Shown here one piece after another: positions 19,001 through 28,004 of a stretch of 64,000 bases of DNA. Positions within the stretch are counted from its first letter, which is position 1, and the number at the start of each line of letters is the position of its first letter. The notes under the pieces are model-generated. The model saw only the letters and a list, made by a program, of their open reading frames with translations, was not told the DNA's origin and searched no databases. Both the position numbers and the translations under genes were made by a program. The DNA is from Bradyrhizobium liaoningense. Lineage in GTDB: Bacteria > Pseudomonadota > Alphaproteobacteria > Rhizobiales > Xanthobacteraceae. Where the stretch lies: assembly GCF_018130825.1 (NCBI RefSeq), contig NZ_JAFCJS010000002.1, positions 558,001 through 622,000 on the forward strand, in the 5' to 3' direction.

Positions 19001-20170
19001 CTACAACACCACCCGCCGCCCCTCCTCCGCCGCCCAATACCCGGCGTAGTTCACCTTGATCGTCTCGTAGGCCAGCGCGAGGTCCGATAGCGGCTGGCGT
19101 CCGGTCGCGGCGCATTCCATGAAATCCTGGATCTCCTGGAGATAGCCGCGCGTCCATTCCTCCTCGAGGCAGACATATTGCCAGCCGGTCTTGCGGTCGA
19201 CCTTTTCGGTGATGTAGACGCTCGCGAGCTTCTCCTCGCTGGTCTGATAGCTCATCAGATGATTGTTCGGCGTGATGTTGGCGAACAGCGAACCGCCGGA
19301 CGTGTAGGTCTCGATCAGATTGCGCACGCCGCCCATGATCATGTCGCCGGAGAACACGGTCGCCTTGGTGCCGTCGGAGAATGTCGCCGTCAGCGTGCCC
19401 CAATCCTCGACGTCGACGGGATTGGCCTTGATGTAGGCGCGCTCCTCCGGCTTGAGCACGGCGGTGACGTTGCCGACATCGCCCGTGACGCTGGCGACGT
19501 GGATGCTCTCGCCGCGCGCCTTGGCCTCGACCTGCTTGAGATACAGCACGGCCGAGAGCGGATGGCAGCCCATCCGGATCAGCGAGCCGCCGCCGGTCAT
19601 CGCCCATTGCGCGGCATGCGCGGCGTGCGAGCCGGAATGGCTCTCCTCTCCCTTCATGAACAGGATCTTGTCTTTCGTCGCCCTGATGATCTCCGCAGTC
19701 TTGGTCACCGCAGGCGCGTAGATCCAGTCCTCGGCATACATGAAGAGTTTTCCGGTGCGCTCGATCGCGGTGCGCGTCCTGTCCATCTCTTCGATCACGC
19801 GCTCATACATCAGCGCCTTCGGCACGTGCTTGCCGATCGGCTTCTGGTCGCCTTCCCGGCCGAAATAGCCGGCGAACGGCTTTTCGCAGATCACGTGCTT
19901 GCCGGCCTGCATGCTGGCGACGATCATCTCCGCATGGAGGTTGGGCGGCGTGCAGATATCGATGACATCGAGCTCGCCGTCCGCGATCAGCTCGGCGAAG
20001 CTCCGGTAAACACGCGGGATATTGTGATGCTGGGCGAACGCGACAACCTTGTCGCCGCGCGCGGCGACCGCCGCGACCTCGACGTCCACGCCATAGACGC
20101 GCCGGAACGCGTACATGTGCAGCTCCGACACGAAGCCGCAGCCGACGAGTCCCACCCTGATCCCAGTCAT
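19001..20170 (-). CDS. Gfo/Idh/MocA family oxidoreductase
   Basis: Predicted 389-residue NAD(P)-dependent dehydrogenase of the glucose-fructose oxidoreductase/inositol dehydrogenase family. The Rossmann motif is VGLVGCGFVSELHMYAF at the N-terminus, and the catalytic-lysine motif CEKPFAG lies near residue 100. The C-terminal alpha/beta domain includes SGDMIMGGVRNLIETYTSGG. Substrates are usually sugars, inositols or their derivatives; none can be chosen from context. The start at 20170 follows GGGGGGCG; the longer frame to 20197 places that site inside the gene. Single-gene unit. Confidence 0.88.
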   Translation of the reverse strand: MTGIRVGLVGCGFVSELHMYAFRRVYGVDVEVAAVAARGDKVVAFAQHHNIPRVYRSFAELIADGELDVIDICTPPNLHAEMIVASMQAGKHVICEKPFAGYFGREGDQKPIGKHVPKALMYERVIEEMDRTRTAIERTGKLFMYAEDWIYAPAVTKTAEIIRATKDKILFMKGEESHSGSHAAHAAQWAMTGGGSLIRMGCHPLSAVLYLKQVEAKARGESIHVASVTGDVGNVTAVLKPEERAYIKANPVDVEDWGTLTATFSDGTKATVFSGDMIMGGVRNLIETYTSGGSLFANITPNNHLMSYQTSEEKLASVYITEKVDRKTGWQYVCLEEEWTRGYLQEIQDFMECAATGRQPLSDLALAYETIKVNYAGYWAAEEGRRVVL

Positions 20171-20215
20171 AGCGCCCCCCCTTGCTTCGGGCGGCACTAT
20201 AGCGCGCTCGGAGAC

Positions 20216-20530
20216 CTAATCCACCGAGACGCGCACCACGCCCGCGCTCATCATGCCGAGCGCACGGGCGGCGGGCACCGAGAGATCGACGATACGGCCG
20301 CGGATGAAGGGACCGCGATCATTGACCCGGCACTGGATCGAGCGTCCGCTATAGGACACCCTGAGCACGCTGCCGAACGGGCGCGTGCGGTGGGCGCAAG
20401 TCAACTCGCCGCCTTTGCCCGCCCTTCCATATCCGTAGTACGAAGCAAGACCGCTTTCGGCTTTAGCGACGGACACGAAGGCGAGGAATGAAGTCATCAA
20501 ACAAAGCAAAAGGGTCGTCTGCGCGCGCAC
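20216..20530 (-). CDS. small RlpA-like double-psi beta-barrel protein
   Basis: Predicted 104-residue secreted protein from a GTG start at 20530 (GGGAG 9 bases upstream); an ATG at 20497 is an alternative, and an ATG at 20626 without a signal at its start is less likely. After a signal peptide (LLLCLMTSFLAFVSVAKA) comes the double-psi beta-barrel: SGLASYYGYG, CAHRTRPFGSVLRV, CRVNDRGPFIRGRIVDLS, AARALGMMSAGVVRVSV. The RVNDRGPF motif with the conserved Asp is shared with RlpA lytic transglycosylases. There is no lipobox and no SPOR domain. A longer relative is encoded at 43195-43707. Confidence 0.82.
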   Translation of the reverse strand: MRAQTTLLLCLMTSFLAFVSVAKAESGLASYYGYGRAGKGGELTCAHRTRPFGSVLRVSYSGRSIQCRVNDRGPFIRGRIVDLSVPAARALGMMSAGVVRVSVD

Positions 20531-20595
20531 GGCACCGCTCCCGGTTGGCCCTGCCCGGCGCTGCAAACGTCCTTTGTTCCCCTGGGTTCCGGGAA

Positions 20596-20619
20596 CCCTG
20601 CCGGCAAATGCCGGCAGGG
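20596..20619. terminator. hairpin between two leftward genes
   Basis: CCCTGCCGGC and GCCGGCAGGG around a 4-base loop form a perfect stem, 13 bases after the stop of the gene ending at 20633. There is no T-run, so it is a possible weak terminator or processing site. Confidence 0.4.
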
Positions 20620-20632
20620 CTATCACAGTTTG

Positions 20633-21478
20633 TTACTGCCGGTGAAATACCAGCGTGCGGACCTCGATGCTTTCGCGCGGCGCCGCGTCGGCCGGCGTGG
20701 TCGGATCGATGAACGCGGTATGCGGTCCGAAGCGGGTGCGGCCGTCGGTTGCGGAATCGTAGCACTTCAGCAGCAGCGCCTCGTCCGGCGTCATCTCGGG
20801 GACATAGAACCAGCGGTGGTTCGGATTGTATTTCACCGAATAGGTCTCGCCGCGACGATTGGGATAGATCAGGTCGGAGGCCACGAGATCGTCGGGCGCC
20901 ACCGTGGTGCCGTCGGCCATGGCGAGCGGTGAATCGCGCAAGGGCCCGCGGATCGGCCGCCAGAGATTGATCACCTGCACGCGTCCCTTCAGCAGCTCCT
21001 CGGCCTCGTCAGGCAGATGCTCTCGCACGCGGTTGGCGCCGGAGACGGCGGTCTGGTCGACATGCACGCGCGTTGCCGGCTGACGCGGGCCGCCGTCGCG
21101 GATATCCGGCGCGCCTTCGACACGCTTGCGCACGGTGTGGTCGAAGATGACGACGCGATCGGCCTTCAGCGTGGCGCGCAGGAACGCCTCGACCGCGGGA
21201 TAGTAGACGCTGCGGATTTCCTCGTCGTTGTAAAAATCCTTCACCTGCGTCGGGTGACGCACCAGTGCAAAGCCCTCGCGATCGAGCGAGAAGTTTTGCG
21301 CGATCAGCCGCGCATCGAAGATCGGCACCTGATGCGGCTCCGGCAGCGACGTGCTTTTGGGCTCACCCGGCGGCGGATCGAAGGCGTAGGTACGCGGCTT
21401 GCCTGATGTCGGCGCGAGATAGTTGAGTTCGGCGGTGACGAAGGGAAGCGATTCGATTTTTGTTTCTTGCAGGCCCAT
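20633..21478 (-). CDS. CmcJ/NvfI-like oxidoreductase
   Basis: Predicted 281-residue protein resembling the CmcJ family of iron- and 2-oxoglutarate-related oxygenases, known from cephamycin methoxylation and fungal tailoring enzymes. Visible features are VIFDHTVRKR, TRVHVDQTAVSG (a possible His-x-Asp metal pair), VINLWRPIRGPLRDSPLAM and the C-terminal HRWFYVPEMTPDEALLLKC. No signal peptide. The start at 21478 follows GGGAG; the longer frame to 21550 does not. No biosynthetic cluster surrounds it, so the substrate is unknown. Confidence 0.78.
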   Translation of the reverse strand: MGLQETKIESLPFVTAELNYLAPTSGKPRTYAFDPPPGEPKSTSLPEPHQVPIFDARLIAQNFSLDREGFALVRHPTQVKDFYNDEEIRSVYYPAVEAFLRATLKADRVVIFDHTVRKRVEGAPDIRDGGPRQPATRVHVDQTAVSGANRVREHLPDEAEELLKGRVQVINLWRPIRGPLRDSPLAMADGTTVAPDDLVASDLIYPNRRGETYSVKYNPNHRWFYVPEMTPDEALLLKCYDSATDGRTRFGPHTAFIDPTTPADAAPRESIEVRTLVFHRQ

Positions 21479-21703
21479 GGCCGGTCTCCCGATGTGGTCG
21501 TCGAATTGATTTTTGACGGGGCGCGACGTGGCGCAAGGGAGGGGAAGCAAATAGCAATGGAGGTGTTGTCGTCAGTGCAAAGCGCAGAAGGAATGTGTCG
21601 AGCAAGCCGATTGCGCTGGAAACCTCCTCCTTCCTCACGAGTCCTTGAAGCGTCCGTGAGAGCGCTTCTTCCTCCTCCCTTGTGGGAGAAGGTGGCGCGA
21701 ACT

Positions 21704-21867
21704 CTTACCCTCCCCTGGAGGGGGAGGGTCGATCGCGCGCAGCGCGAGCGGGGTGGGGTGATCTCTCCTCTCGGGCAGCGTGGGCGTGGAGAGACTGTCA
21801 CCCCACCCCGTCTCGCGTTTCGCTGCGCTCAACGTGAGCCGACCCTCCCCCTCCAGGGGAGGGTAAG
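21704..21867. repeat. long intergenic inverted repeat
   Basis: It starts CTTACCCTCCCCTGGAGGGG and ends with the complement CCCCTCCAGGGGAGGGTAAG; internal complementary pieces include GGGTGGGGTGA with TCACCCCACCC. It sits downstream of the sulfonate operon (stop at 21892) and upstream of the CmcJ-like gene, and occupies the centre of a 413-base gap. The remainder, 21479-21700, shows no gene. Confidence 0.75.
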
Positions 21868-21891
21868 CCGGCCGTCGCAAGCAGAGCTGCG

Positions 21892-22830
21892 CTACAACCC
21901 CGCCTTCGCGATCGCATCGGCAAACGAGCGATCCACGATCTCGGCTGCATCCAGCTTCTGCTTGATCAGCCCCCAGCGGAAATACAGGTCGATCGTGCTC
22001 TGCTCGTCCGCGATCACGCCGTCATCGATCGGCGCGATGCGGATCTTGGCGCGCGACAGCCAGTTTTGCGGCACGGCGGTCGGGATGTTCATCAGCCTGC
22101 CCCAGGTCGCGGCGTAGCTGTCGACATTGTTCAGCGACCACGCCCGCGCCGCGGTGAGACGCCGCACGAAGTCGGTCAGCTCCGCGCGCTTGTCGCGGAT
22201 GGCCTCGGGCCGCGCCACCTGGAAGCTCAGGCCTGGCGTGAGCCCTTCGGAGGTGATGATGCGGCGCGATTTGAACAGAACCTCCTCCTGGCTGACATAG
22301 GGCTCCCAGGTGGACCACGCATCGACCGAGCCTTGCGTGTAGGCGATCTTGGCATCGGAGGGCGCCAGGAACGCGATCTGCATGTCGCTGGCACTCCAGC
22401 CGTTCTTCTCCAGCGCGGCGAGGATCAGCTGATGGCCGATCGAGCCGCGGCCGGTTGCGATCTTCTTGCCGCGCAGATCGGCAAAGCTCTTGATCGGCGA
22501 ATTCTCGGGCACGAGGATCGCAAGCCCCTCGCGCGTCTGCCGGATCGCGGCAATCGCCTTCACCGGCGCGCCGGAGGCGGCAGCGAAGGTGAAGGGCGCG
22601 TCGCCAACGAGGCCGGTCTCGATCGCGCCGGCGCTGAGCGCTTCCAGCAGTGGGGCTGCCGCCGGAAACTCCTTCCATTCGATCTTGTAGGGGACGTCCT
22701 TGAGCACGCCGGCCGCTTCCATCACGGCCTGCGAATTGCCCTTCTGGTCGCCGACGCGCAAAGTGGTTTGCGCCGCCGCCAGCTCGAATGAACCGAACAG
22801 CAGCGCGCCGGCCAGCATGAGGCGGATCAT
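21892..22830 (-). CDS. aliphatic sulfonate-type ABC substrate-binding protein (SsuA family)
   Basis: Predicted 312-residue periplasmic receptor with a signal peptide (MIRLMLAGALLFGSFELAAA). The mature part opens LRVGDQKGNSQAVMEAAGVL, then YKIEWKEFPAAAPLLEALSAG, GDAPFTFAAASGAPVKAI and KKIATGRGSIGHQLILAALEK, as in SsuA/TauA sulfonate receptors. It is the last gene of a six-gene leftward operon; its ATG overlaps the upstream stop by 4 bases. It is a clear paralogue of the receptor at 28479 at the other end of the cluster. Ligand: probably an alkanesulfonate or related organosulfur compound (family inference). Confidence 0.88.
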   Translation of the reverse strand: MIRLMLAGALLFGSFELAAAQTTLRVGDQKGNSQAVMEAAGVLKDVPYKIEWKEFPAAAPLLEALSAGAIETGLVGDAPFTFAAASGAPVKAIAAIRQTREGLAILVPENSPIKSFADLRGKKIATGRGSIGHQLILAALEKNGWSASDMQIAFLAPSDAKIAYTQGSVDAWSTWEPYVSQEEVLFKSRRIITSEGLTPGLSFQVARPEAIRDKRAELTDFVRRLTAARAWSLNNVDSYAATWGRLMNIPTAVPQNWLSRAKIRIAPIDDGVIADEQSTIDLYFRWGLIKQKLDAAEIVDRSFADAIAKAGL

Positions 22831-23921
22831 TCCGCGGCCTCACCGCGCACGGCCTGACGCTTGGCGATCAGCTCGCGCGTCAGCGGGATCAGCTCGCGGC
22901 CATAGTCGATGGCGTCAGGGAGCGGATCGAAGCCGCGGATCAGGAAGTGGCTGACCCCGAGGTCGTAGTAGTCGCCGAAGACCTCGGCGACCTGCTCCGG
23001 CGTGCCGACCAGCGCGGTGGTGTTGCTGTTGGCGCCGGTGAGCTTTGCGATCTCGGTCCACAGCCGCTTGTCGATGCGCGCGCCCTGGTCGGCCGCCGCC
23101 AGCAGCCGCTTGGCGCCCTCGGTGGCATGATTGGGCCGGCGATAGCCGGTCTGGTCCTGAAGCGCGGTGGCGCGTTCGAGGATGTGCTCCGCCTTCTGCC
23201 AGGCCTTCTCCTCGGTATCGGCGAGGATCGGTCGCACCGACAGGCTGAAACGCGGGCTCGGCCGCCCATGCTTGGCCGCCGCCGCACGCACCCGCGCGGT
23301 GACGTCGCGCACCTGCGCGTAGGATTCGCCCCACAGCGCAAAAGTGTCGGCATGCTTGCCCGAAACCTCGATCGCGGCATCGGAGCCGCCGCCGACGAAG
23401 GTGTAGATGCCGCCCTGCTGGAGCGGCTTCACTTGCGAAAAGCCGTTCTCGACGGTGTAGTGCTTGCCGCTGTAGTTGAACGGCTTCTCGCTGGTCCATT
23501 CCAGCCGCACGACGTCGAGGAACTCGCTGGTGCGTGCGTAGCGCTCGTCCTTGTCGTCGACCGTGTTGCCGTCCTGCCGGAGCTCGATGGCGTTGCCGCC
23601 GGTGATGACGTGCAGCGAGACGCGGCCGCCATAGAGCTGGTCGAGCGTGGCGAGCTGGCGCGCCAAAAGCGTCGGCGCAGTGAAACCCGGGCGCTGCGCG
23701 ATCATCACCTTGAGCTTCTTTGTAATGGTCAGCACATGCTGGGCGATCTGGAGCGCATCCGGCGTGGTTGAATGGAACGCCAGCAGCGCGCGGTCGAAGC
23801 CGGCGAGCTCATGCGCCTTCGCGACCGTCTCGATATAGGCGGGATCGAGCACCGGTCCCTGCCGCACGATGGTCTCGGAAGCATTGCTGTTGGCGATAAA
23901 GCCGATGAACTCGACCGACAT
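22827..23921 (-). CDS. LLM-class flavin-dependent monooxygenase (SsuD-like)
   Basis: Predicted 364-residue TIM-barrel protein of the bacterial luciferase-like family, close in layout to the FMNH2-dependent alkanesulfonate monooxygenase SsuD, which releases sulfite and an aldehyde. It starts VEFIGFIANSNASETI, has QRPGFTAPTLLARQLATLDQ, RVSLHVITGGNAIELRQDGN and the C-terminal YDLGVSHFLIRGFDPLPDAI, all typical of SsuD-like proteins. It lies 25 bases after the acyl-CoA-dehydrogenase-like gene and overlaps the next gene by 4 bases. It needs a flavin reductase; none is encoded in the cluster, so that partner must be elsewhere. Confidence 0.87.
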   Translation of the reverse strand: MSVEFIGFIANSNASETIVRQGPVLDPAYIETVAKAHELAGFDRALLAFHSTTPDALQIAQHVLTITKKLKVMIAQRPGFTAPTLLARQLATLDQLYGGRVSLHVITGGNAIELRQDGNTVDDKDERYARTSEFLDVVRLEWTSEKPFNYSGKHYTVENGFSQVKPLQQGGIYTFVGGGSDAAIEVSGKHADTFALWGESYAQVRDVTARVRAAAAKHGRPSPRFSLSVRPILADTEEKAWQKAEHILERATALQDQTGYRRPNHATEGAKRLLAAADQGARIDKRLWTEIAKLTGANSNTTALVGTPEQVAEVFGDYYDLGVSHFLIRGFDPLPDAIDYGRELIPLTRELIAKRQAVRGEAAE

Positions 23922-23946
23922 CGGGGAACTCCTTGGGATGATAGGG

Positions 23947-25119
23947 TCAGACGCCCAGCGCTGCGCGCCCGGCAGTGATCTTGGTGGTGTCGTCCTGGGG
24001 GGTGTGGACGCGACCGCAGAGCACGTCGCGGTAATGCCGCTCCAGCGGATTTTTGCGCGACAGACCGTGATTGCTGGTCAGCGACAAGGCGTCCTCCACT
24101 GCGGCCACGGCGTTATTGGTCACCGTGAGCTTGACGATGTTGGACTCGATCGCGCTCAGCTGCAAGCCGTTGTCAAAATCAGAGGCGAAACTGTCGATCA
24201 AACGTGCGTTGACCGCCAGCCGCGCCTCGATGCCGCCGAGGATTTCCTGGGCGCGCGGCAAGGTCGCCAGCGGCGCGCCGAGACTGCCCGGCACCCGCGT
24301 CTTCAGGAAGGTCACCAGCCAGTCGCGTGCCGCGCGCGCGATGCCGTCATAGATCGCGGCGACGAAGACGGTGTGGACGGTCGACTGGGTCGGATCTGGC
24401 GCCCGCCAATCCGCGGGCTTGCGAATATCGACCTCGGCATCGAGCGGGATCACCACGTCGTCGAAGATGACATCGTGACTGCCGCTGGCGCGCAGGCCGT
24501 GATGATCCCAGGTCTCGACGATGCGCGTGCCCGGCAGCCCCGCCGGCACCAGGAACTGGCCGACGCGCGGCTCGGCCTCGTCGGTGCGCGCCCAGACCAG
24601 ATACCATTTCAGGATCGGCGAGCCCGTCGAATAGACCTTGTGGCCTGAGAGGCGCCAGCCGGTCTCCGTGCGCCGCGCGATCGTCGCCGGCAGGCCGCCA
24701 CGCGCGGGCGAGCCGAGCTCCGGCTCAACGCGGAGCGCATTGATCAGCGCAAGACCTTCGACAGTCTCATGGGCGAGCTTGCGCGACAATCGCACCGGCC
24801 AGGTCGGACTTCGCGCCATCACCAGATGGTTGATGTAGTGCATCGACAGCACCAGTGCGGTCGACGAGCAGGCCTTGCCGACGATGCCGAGCACGCGTGC
24901 GGCGTATCTCGCACCAGCGCCGGCCCCGCCGAAGGCGGCCGGTACCGTCAACGACAGCAGGCCAGCTTCCGAGAGTTCGCGAAAATTCTCGAAAGGAAAG
25001 CTGCCGGTGCGGTCGTGCTCGGCCGCGCGCGTGGCGAAGGTTTCGGCCAGCGCCTCGGCGCGAGCGATGTAGTCGGGTTCGCTATGGGCCGTGCGCCCTT
25101 TGGCTACAGAAGTCACCAT
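23947..25119 (-). CDS. acyl-CoA dehydrogenase-like flavoprotein (SfnB/DszC type)
   Basis: Predicted 390-residue flavoprotein of the acyl-CoA dehydrogenase fold. It has FRELSEAGLLSLTVPAAFGG in the N-terminal helical domain, SGHKVYSTGSPILKWYLVWA in the beta domain, DHHGLRASGSHDVIFDDVVI, and a C-terminal helical domain ending NPLERHYRDVLCGRVHTPQD. The usual catalytic Glu of true dehydrogenases is not evident. Relatives in sulfur operons (SfnB, DszC) act as FMNH2-dependent monooxygenases or in organosulfur use, which suits the context between the sulfonate ATPase and the SsuD-like enzyme. Overlaps the upstream gene by 7 bases. Confidence 0.83.
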   Translation of the reverse strand: MVTSVAKGRTAHSEPDYIARAEALAETFATRAAEHDRTGSFPFENFRELSEAGLLSLTVPAAFGGAGAGARYAARVLGIVGKACSSTALVLSMHYINHLVMARSPTWPVRLSRKLAHETVEGLALINALRVEPELGSPARGGLPATIARRTETGWRLSGHKVYSTGSPILKWYLVWARTDEAEPRVGQFLVPAGLPGTRIVETWDHHGLRASGSHDVIFDDVVIPLDAEVDIRKPADWRAPDPTQSTVHTVFVAAIYDGIARAARDWLVTFLKTRVPGSLGAPLATLPRAQEILGGIEARLAVNARLIDSFASDFDNGLQLSAIESNIVKLTVTNNAVAAVEDALSLTSNHGLSRKNPLERHYRDVLCGRVHTPQDDTTKITAGRAALGV

Positions 25120-25910
25120 GTGGCATCTAATCCCAGGAGGCCGAGGATCTGGCGGCGCAGATCGGCGAGATACGGATCGCCGCGATGGCGCGGATAGGAA
25201 CGGTCGACGCGGATATCGGCCTTCACCCGCGCCGGACGATCGCTGAAGACGATGACGCGGTTGGCGAGCACGAGCGCTTCCTCGGCATCATGCGTGACCA
25301 GAAGCGTCGTAAACCCCTTGCGCTGCCAGAGCGAGACGAGCTCGGCCTGCATGGTGATGCGGGTCAGCGAATCCAGTTTTCCCAACGGCTCGTCGAGGAT
25401 CAGGATCTTGGGATCGTTGACCAGCGCCCGCGCCAGCGCGACGCGCTGCGCCATGCCGCCGGAGAGCTGGTGCGGATAGGCATTGCGGAACGAGGCAAGC
25501 CCAACGAGATCGAGCGCATCGTCGACACGCTGCCGCTGGCTCTTCAAAATGCCCTGGGCCTCGAGGCCCAGGGCGACGTTGTCCCAGACCGACCGCCAGG
25601 GAAACAGGGTCGGATCCTGGAACACGACGACGCGCGAGGGATGCGGCCGGGTGATGCGGCTCTCGTCTTCCCGCAAGCTTCCCGCCTTGGGCTTGTCGAG
25701 CCCGGCAACGAGCCGCAGCAAGGTCGACTTGCCGCAGCCGGAGGGGCCAAGCAGCGCGACGAATTCGCCAGGCTCGACGGAGAAGCTGACGTCGCTGAGA
25801 ACAGGCAGTTCGGTGCCGTCGATATCGAAGGCGTGGCTGACCTGCTCGATGTCGAGCGCGGCGCCGGCGGCGGGGTGCGTCGCGGCTTCGGCAAGAGCTG
25901 CGGCTACCAT
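25113..25910 (-). CDS. sulfonate-type ABC ATPase (SsuB/TauB family)
   Basis: Predicted 265-residue ATP-binding subunit. Walker A is LLGPSGCGKSTLLRL, the signature is LSGGMAQRVALARAL, Walker B is ILILDEPLGKLDSLTR, followed by the switch HDAEEALVLANRVIV. FQDPTLFPWRSVWDNVALGL is typical of the nitrate/sulfonate/taurine ATPases. The start at 25910 overlaps the permease stop by 7 bases (ATGGTAG). The same frame stays open upstream to 26783, but that part runs inside the permease gene on the same strand and has no ABC features. Confidence 0.93.
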   Translation of the reverse strand: MVAAALAEAATHPAAGAALDIEQVSHAFDIDGTELPVLSDVSFSVEPGEFVALLGPSGCGKSTLLRLVAGLDKPKAGSLREDESRITRPHPSRVVVFQDPTLFPWRSVWDNVALGLEAQGILKSQRQRVDDALDLVGLASFRNAYPHQLSGGMAQRVALARALVNDPKILILDEPLGKLDSLTRITMQAELVSLWQRKGFTTLLVTHDAEEALVLANRVIVFSDRPARVKADIRVDRSYPRHRGDPYLADLRRQILGLLGLDATW

Positions 25911-26926
25911 TTGACGGTCCCCTTCTGCCAGACCAGCAATCGATCCCGGATCGAAAACAGCAGCGTGATCGCGCCGGAGCAGAGCAACGACATCACGATC
26001 AGCGCCGCGTACATGTTGGCGTAGGCGGCCCAGCCCTGCGCCCATTGCAGGTACCAGCCGAGCCCGGCCTTGACCCCGATCATCTCGGCCACGACGAGCA
26101 CGGCAAAGGACGAGCCGAGCCCCATGAACAGGCCGACAAAGACGTGCGGCAGCGCGGCTGGGATCGCGACCTTCAGCACAAGGAAAGACGGCTTTGCACC
26201 CAGCGTGCGCGCGACATCGTAATAGGCGTTGCTGACGCTCGCGACACCCGACCAGGTCAGCACGGTCACCGGAAAGCCCGTCGCCAGCGCGATCAGGAAG
26301 GTCGAGGCGCTCCAGCTCGACGGGAATGTGAAGAAGGCGATCGGCAGCCAGGCCGTCGCCGGCAGCGGGCCGATGAAGCGCAGCACCGGATGCACCCAAT
26401 AGCCGACCGCGCGCGACCAGCCGATCGAGACACCAGTCAAAAAGCCGACCGTCGCGCCGATCAGATAGCCGCCGAGCTGCAGCTTGACCGAGGCGAACAC
26501 GCTGTCGAGCAGTTTTGGCAGATCGTCGGTATAGACCTCGATGATCGATTGCGGCGGCGGAAAGAACGGCAACGGCAGCCAGGCGAATTTCGCGGTCGCA
26601 ACTTCCCACACCGTCAGGAAGGCACCGAGCGCGACCAGCCAGGGCGCACGCTTGTGCAAGGCCTTCCCTGCCGAGCCGAGATAGTCGGCCCCGACGGTTC
26701 CGAACAGCGCGACGGCCGCGATGACGAAGGCGGCGATGCCGAGCGAGTGCGTGCGCGACCAGTCGCCGACATCCTCCCACCACAGGCAGGACAGGCCGAA
26801 GGCGATCCAGGCGATGCTGGCGAGCACGCCGACGCCGGAGTCCCGGAGCCAGCTCGCCAGCAGCGGCGCGCGCGAGGAGCGCGGCGCGCCGGAGGCGAGG
26901 CCGTCAGACAGCGAATACGTCGACAT
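25904..26926 (-). CDS. sulfonate-type ABC permease (SsuC/TauC family)
   Basis: Predicted 340-residue inner-membrane permease with two extra N-terminal helices (around residues 33-50 and 65-82) ahead of the common six-helix core. The coupling motif lies in SNAYYDVARTLGAKPSFLVLKVAIPAALP in the C-terminal half, and VVAEMIGVKAGLGWYLQWA follows, as in SsuC and NrtB proteins. It overlaps the upstream binding-protein gene by 23 bases and the ATPase gene by 7. Longer than typical SsuC (about 260) because of the N-terminal extension. Confidence 0.92.
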   Translation of the reverse strand: MSTYSLSDGLASGAPRSSRAPLLASWLRDSGVGVLASIAWIAFGLSCLWWEDVGDWSRTHSLGIAAFVIAAVALFGTVGADYLGSAGKALHKRAPWLVALGAFLTVWEVATAKFAWLPLPFFPPPQSIIEVYTDDLPKLLDSVFASVKLQLGGYLIGATVGFLTGVSIGWSRAVGYWVHPVLRFIGPLPATAWLPIAFFTFPSSWSASTFLIALATGFPVTVLTWSGVASVSNAYYDVARTLGAKPSFLVLKVAIPAALPHVFVGLFMGLGSSFAVLVVAEMIGVKAGLGWYLQWAQGWAAYANMYAALIVMSLLCSGAITLLFSIRDRLLVWQKGTVKW

Positions 26927-28004
26927 AGATACGCTCCGCGAATTTGGCGGTATCGGTGCTCTGCTTGAAGACCTGCACGGTCTTCAGGTCGTCGGCGTAA
27001 GCCTTGAGCTCGCGCTTGAGCACTTCACCCACGGGATGGTGATGATGGCTGTGGTAGCGCACCATGCCCTCGATATCGGCGAGCGATGCCGTCTTCGGCG
27101 CGTAAGGCTGGAACGACTTTGCCGTCACGGCCGGGTTCTGCGCGGTGAACATCGCAGCATCGAGCAGCGCCTGCGTGAGGGCGCGCGCGACCTGCGGCTC
27201 CTCGCGCACCAGGCTGCCGCGCAGGCCGAGGATGCAGCAGCTCTTGTCGCGATATTCGCCGTCGAGGTTGGAGGCGACTTCCTTGTACTGGCTGTCCTTG
27301 AGCCAGAGATAGCCGAGCGGATCGGACGACAGGAAGGCCTGCACCTCACCCTTCTCCACGGCGACGTTGAGCAGGTTGCCGGGATAGGCGCGCCAGTCGA
27401 CATCCTTGTTCGGGTCGATCCCGAGCTTGGCGAGCTGGACGGAGAAGAAGTTCTTGTCGGGGCCGCCGAGATCGCCGACCGCGACGATCTTGCCCTTGAG
27501 ATCGGCGAGCTTGTTCACGCCGGAATCCGTCCGAGTGAGGACGCGCATGCAGCCGCCATGGGTACCGGCGGCGATCTTGACGTCAAAGCCCTGCTCCAAC
27601 GGCTTCAGCCAGCGCAGCGCCATGCCGAGCCCGGCATCGCTCTTACCCGTCGCGATCGCCTCGAGCAGCTGGTCGGTCGAGCCGGAATAGTTGATGAGCT
27701 CGATGTCGAGATTGTGCTTGTGGAAGAAGCCGTGCTCGATGGCAACAGGCACCGGCGCGAGGCAGACCGCGCCGGCATTCCACGACAGTTTCAGTTTGCG
27801 CGGCGCGCCCGTGAGCGCGGGCGCGTCGGAGGCCGTGCGGCACAGCGGGAATTGCGAGAGATCGACACCGGGCGCGATCGCCTGTGGCGCAAACGCCTGC
27901 GCTGCACCGAAGGCACCCAGCGGCGCGGCGAACGCCGCGGCCAACCCTGCCTGGAGTAGATGACGCCGGTCGAGGCTCGATCCGCGCTTGTTGTCGTTGT
28001 CCAT
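26904..28004 (-). CDS. NrtA/TauA-like ABC substrate-binding protein, Tat-exported
   Basis: Predicted 366-residue receptor. The N-terminus has a twin-arginine signal (LDRRHLLQAGLAAAFAAP). The mature part has LKLSWNAGAVCLAPVPVAIE, GFFHKHNLDIELINYSG, LKGKIVAVGDLGGPDKNFFS and AFLSSDPLGYLWLKDSQ, like nitrate/taurine/sulfonate receptors. A His cluster (YHSHHHHPVGE) near residue 325 is unusual and could bind a metal. First gene of the leftward six-gene operon; the start at 28004 follows CAGGAG. It is not close to the two SsuA-like receptors of the same cluster, so the system has three receptors for one permease. Confidence 0.87.
   Translation of the reverse strand: MDNDNKRGSSLDRRHLLQAGLAAAFAAPLGAFGAAQAFAPQAIAPGVDLSQFPLCRTASDAPALTGAPRKLKLSWNAGAVCLAPVPVAIEHGFFHKHNLDIELINYSGSTDQLLEAIATGKSDAGLGMALRWLKPLEQGFDVKIAAGTHGGCMRVLTRTDSGVNKLADLKGKIVAVGDLGGPDKNFFSVQLAKLGIDPNKDVDWRAYPGNLLNVAVEKGEVQAFLSSDPLGYLWLKDSQYKEVASNLDGEYRDKSCCILGLRGSLVREEPQVARALTQALLDAAMFTAQNPAVTAKSFQPYAPKTASLADIEGMVRYHSHHHHPVGEVLKRELKAYADDLKTVQVFKQSTDTAKFAERIYVDVFAV

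Noticed and set aside
25911..26783. N-terminal extension of the SsuB-like ATPase frame
   Set aside because: It overlaps the permease gene on the same strand in another frame, has no ABC or membrane features, and the ATG at 25910 fits the operon spacing.
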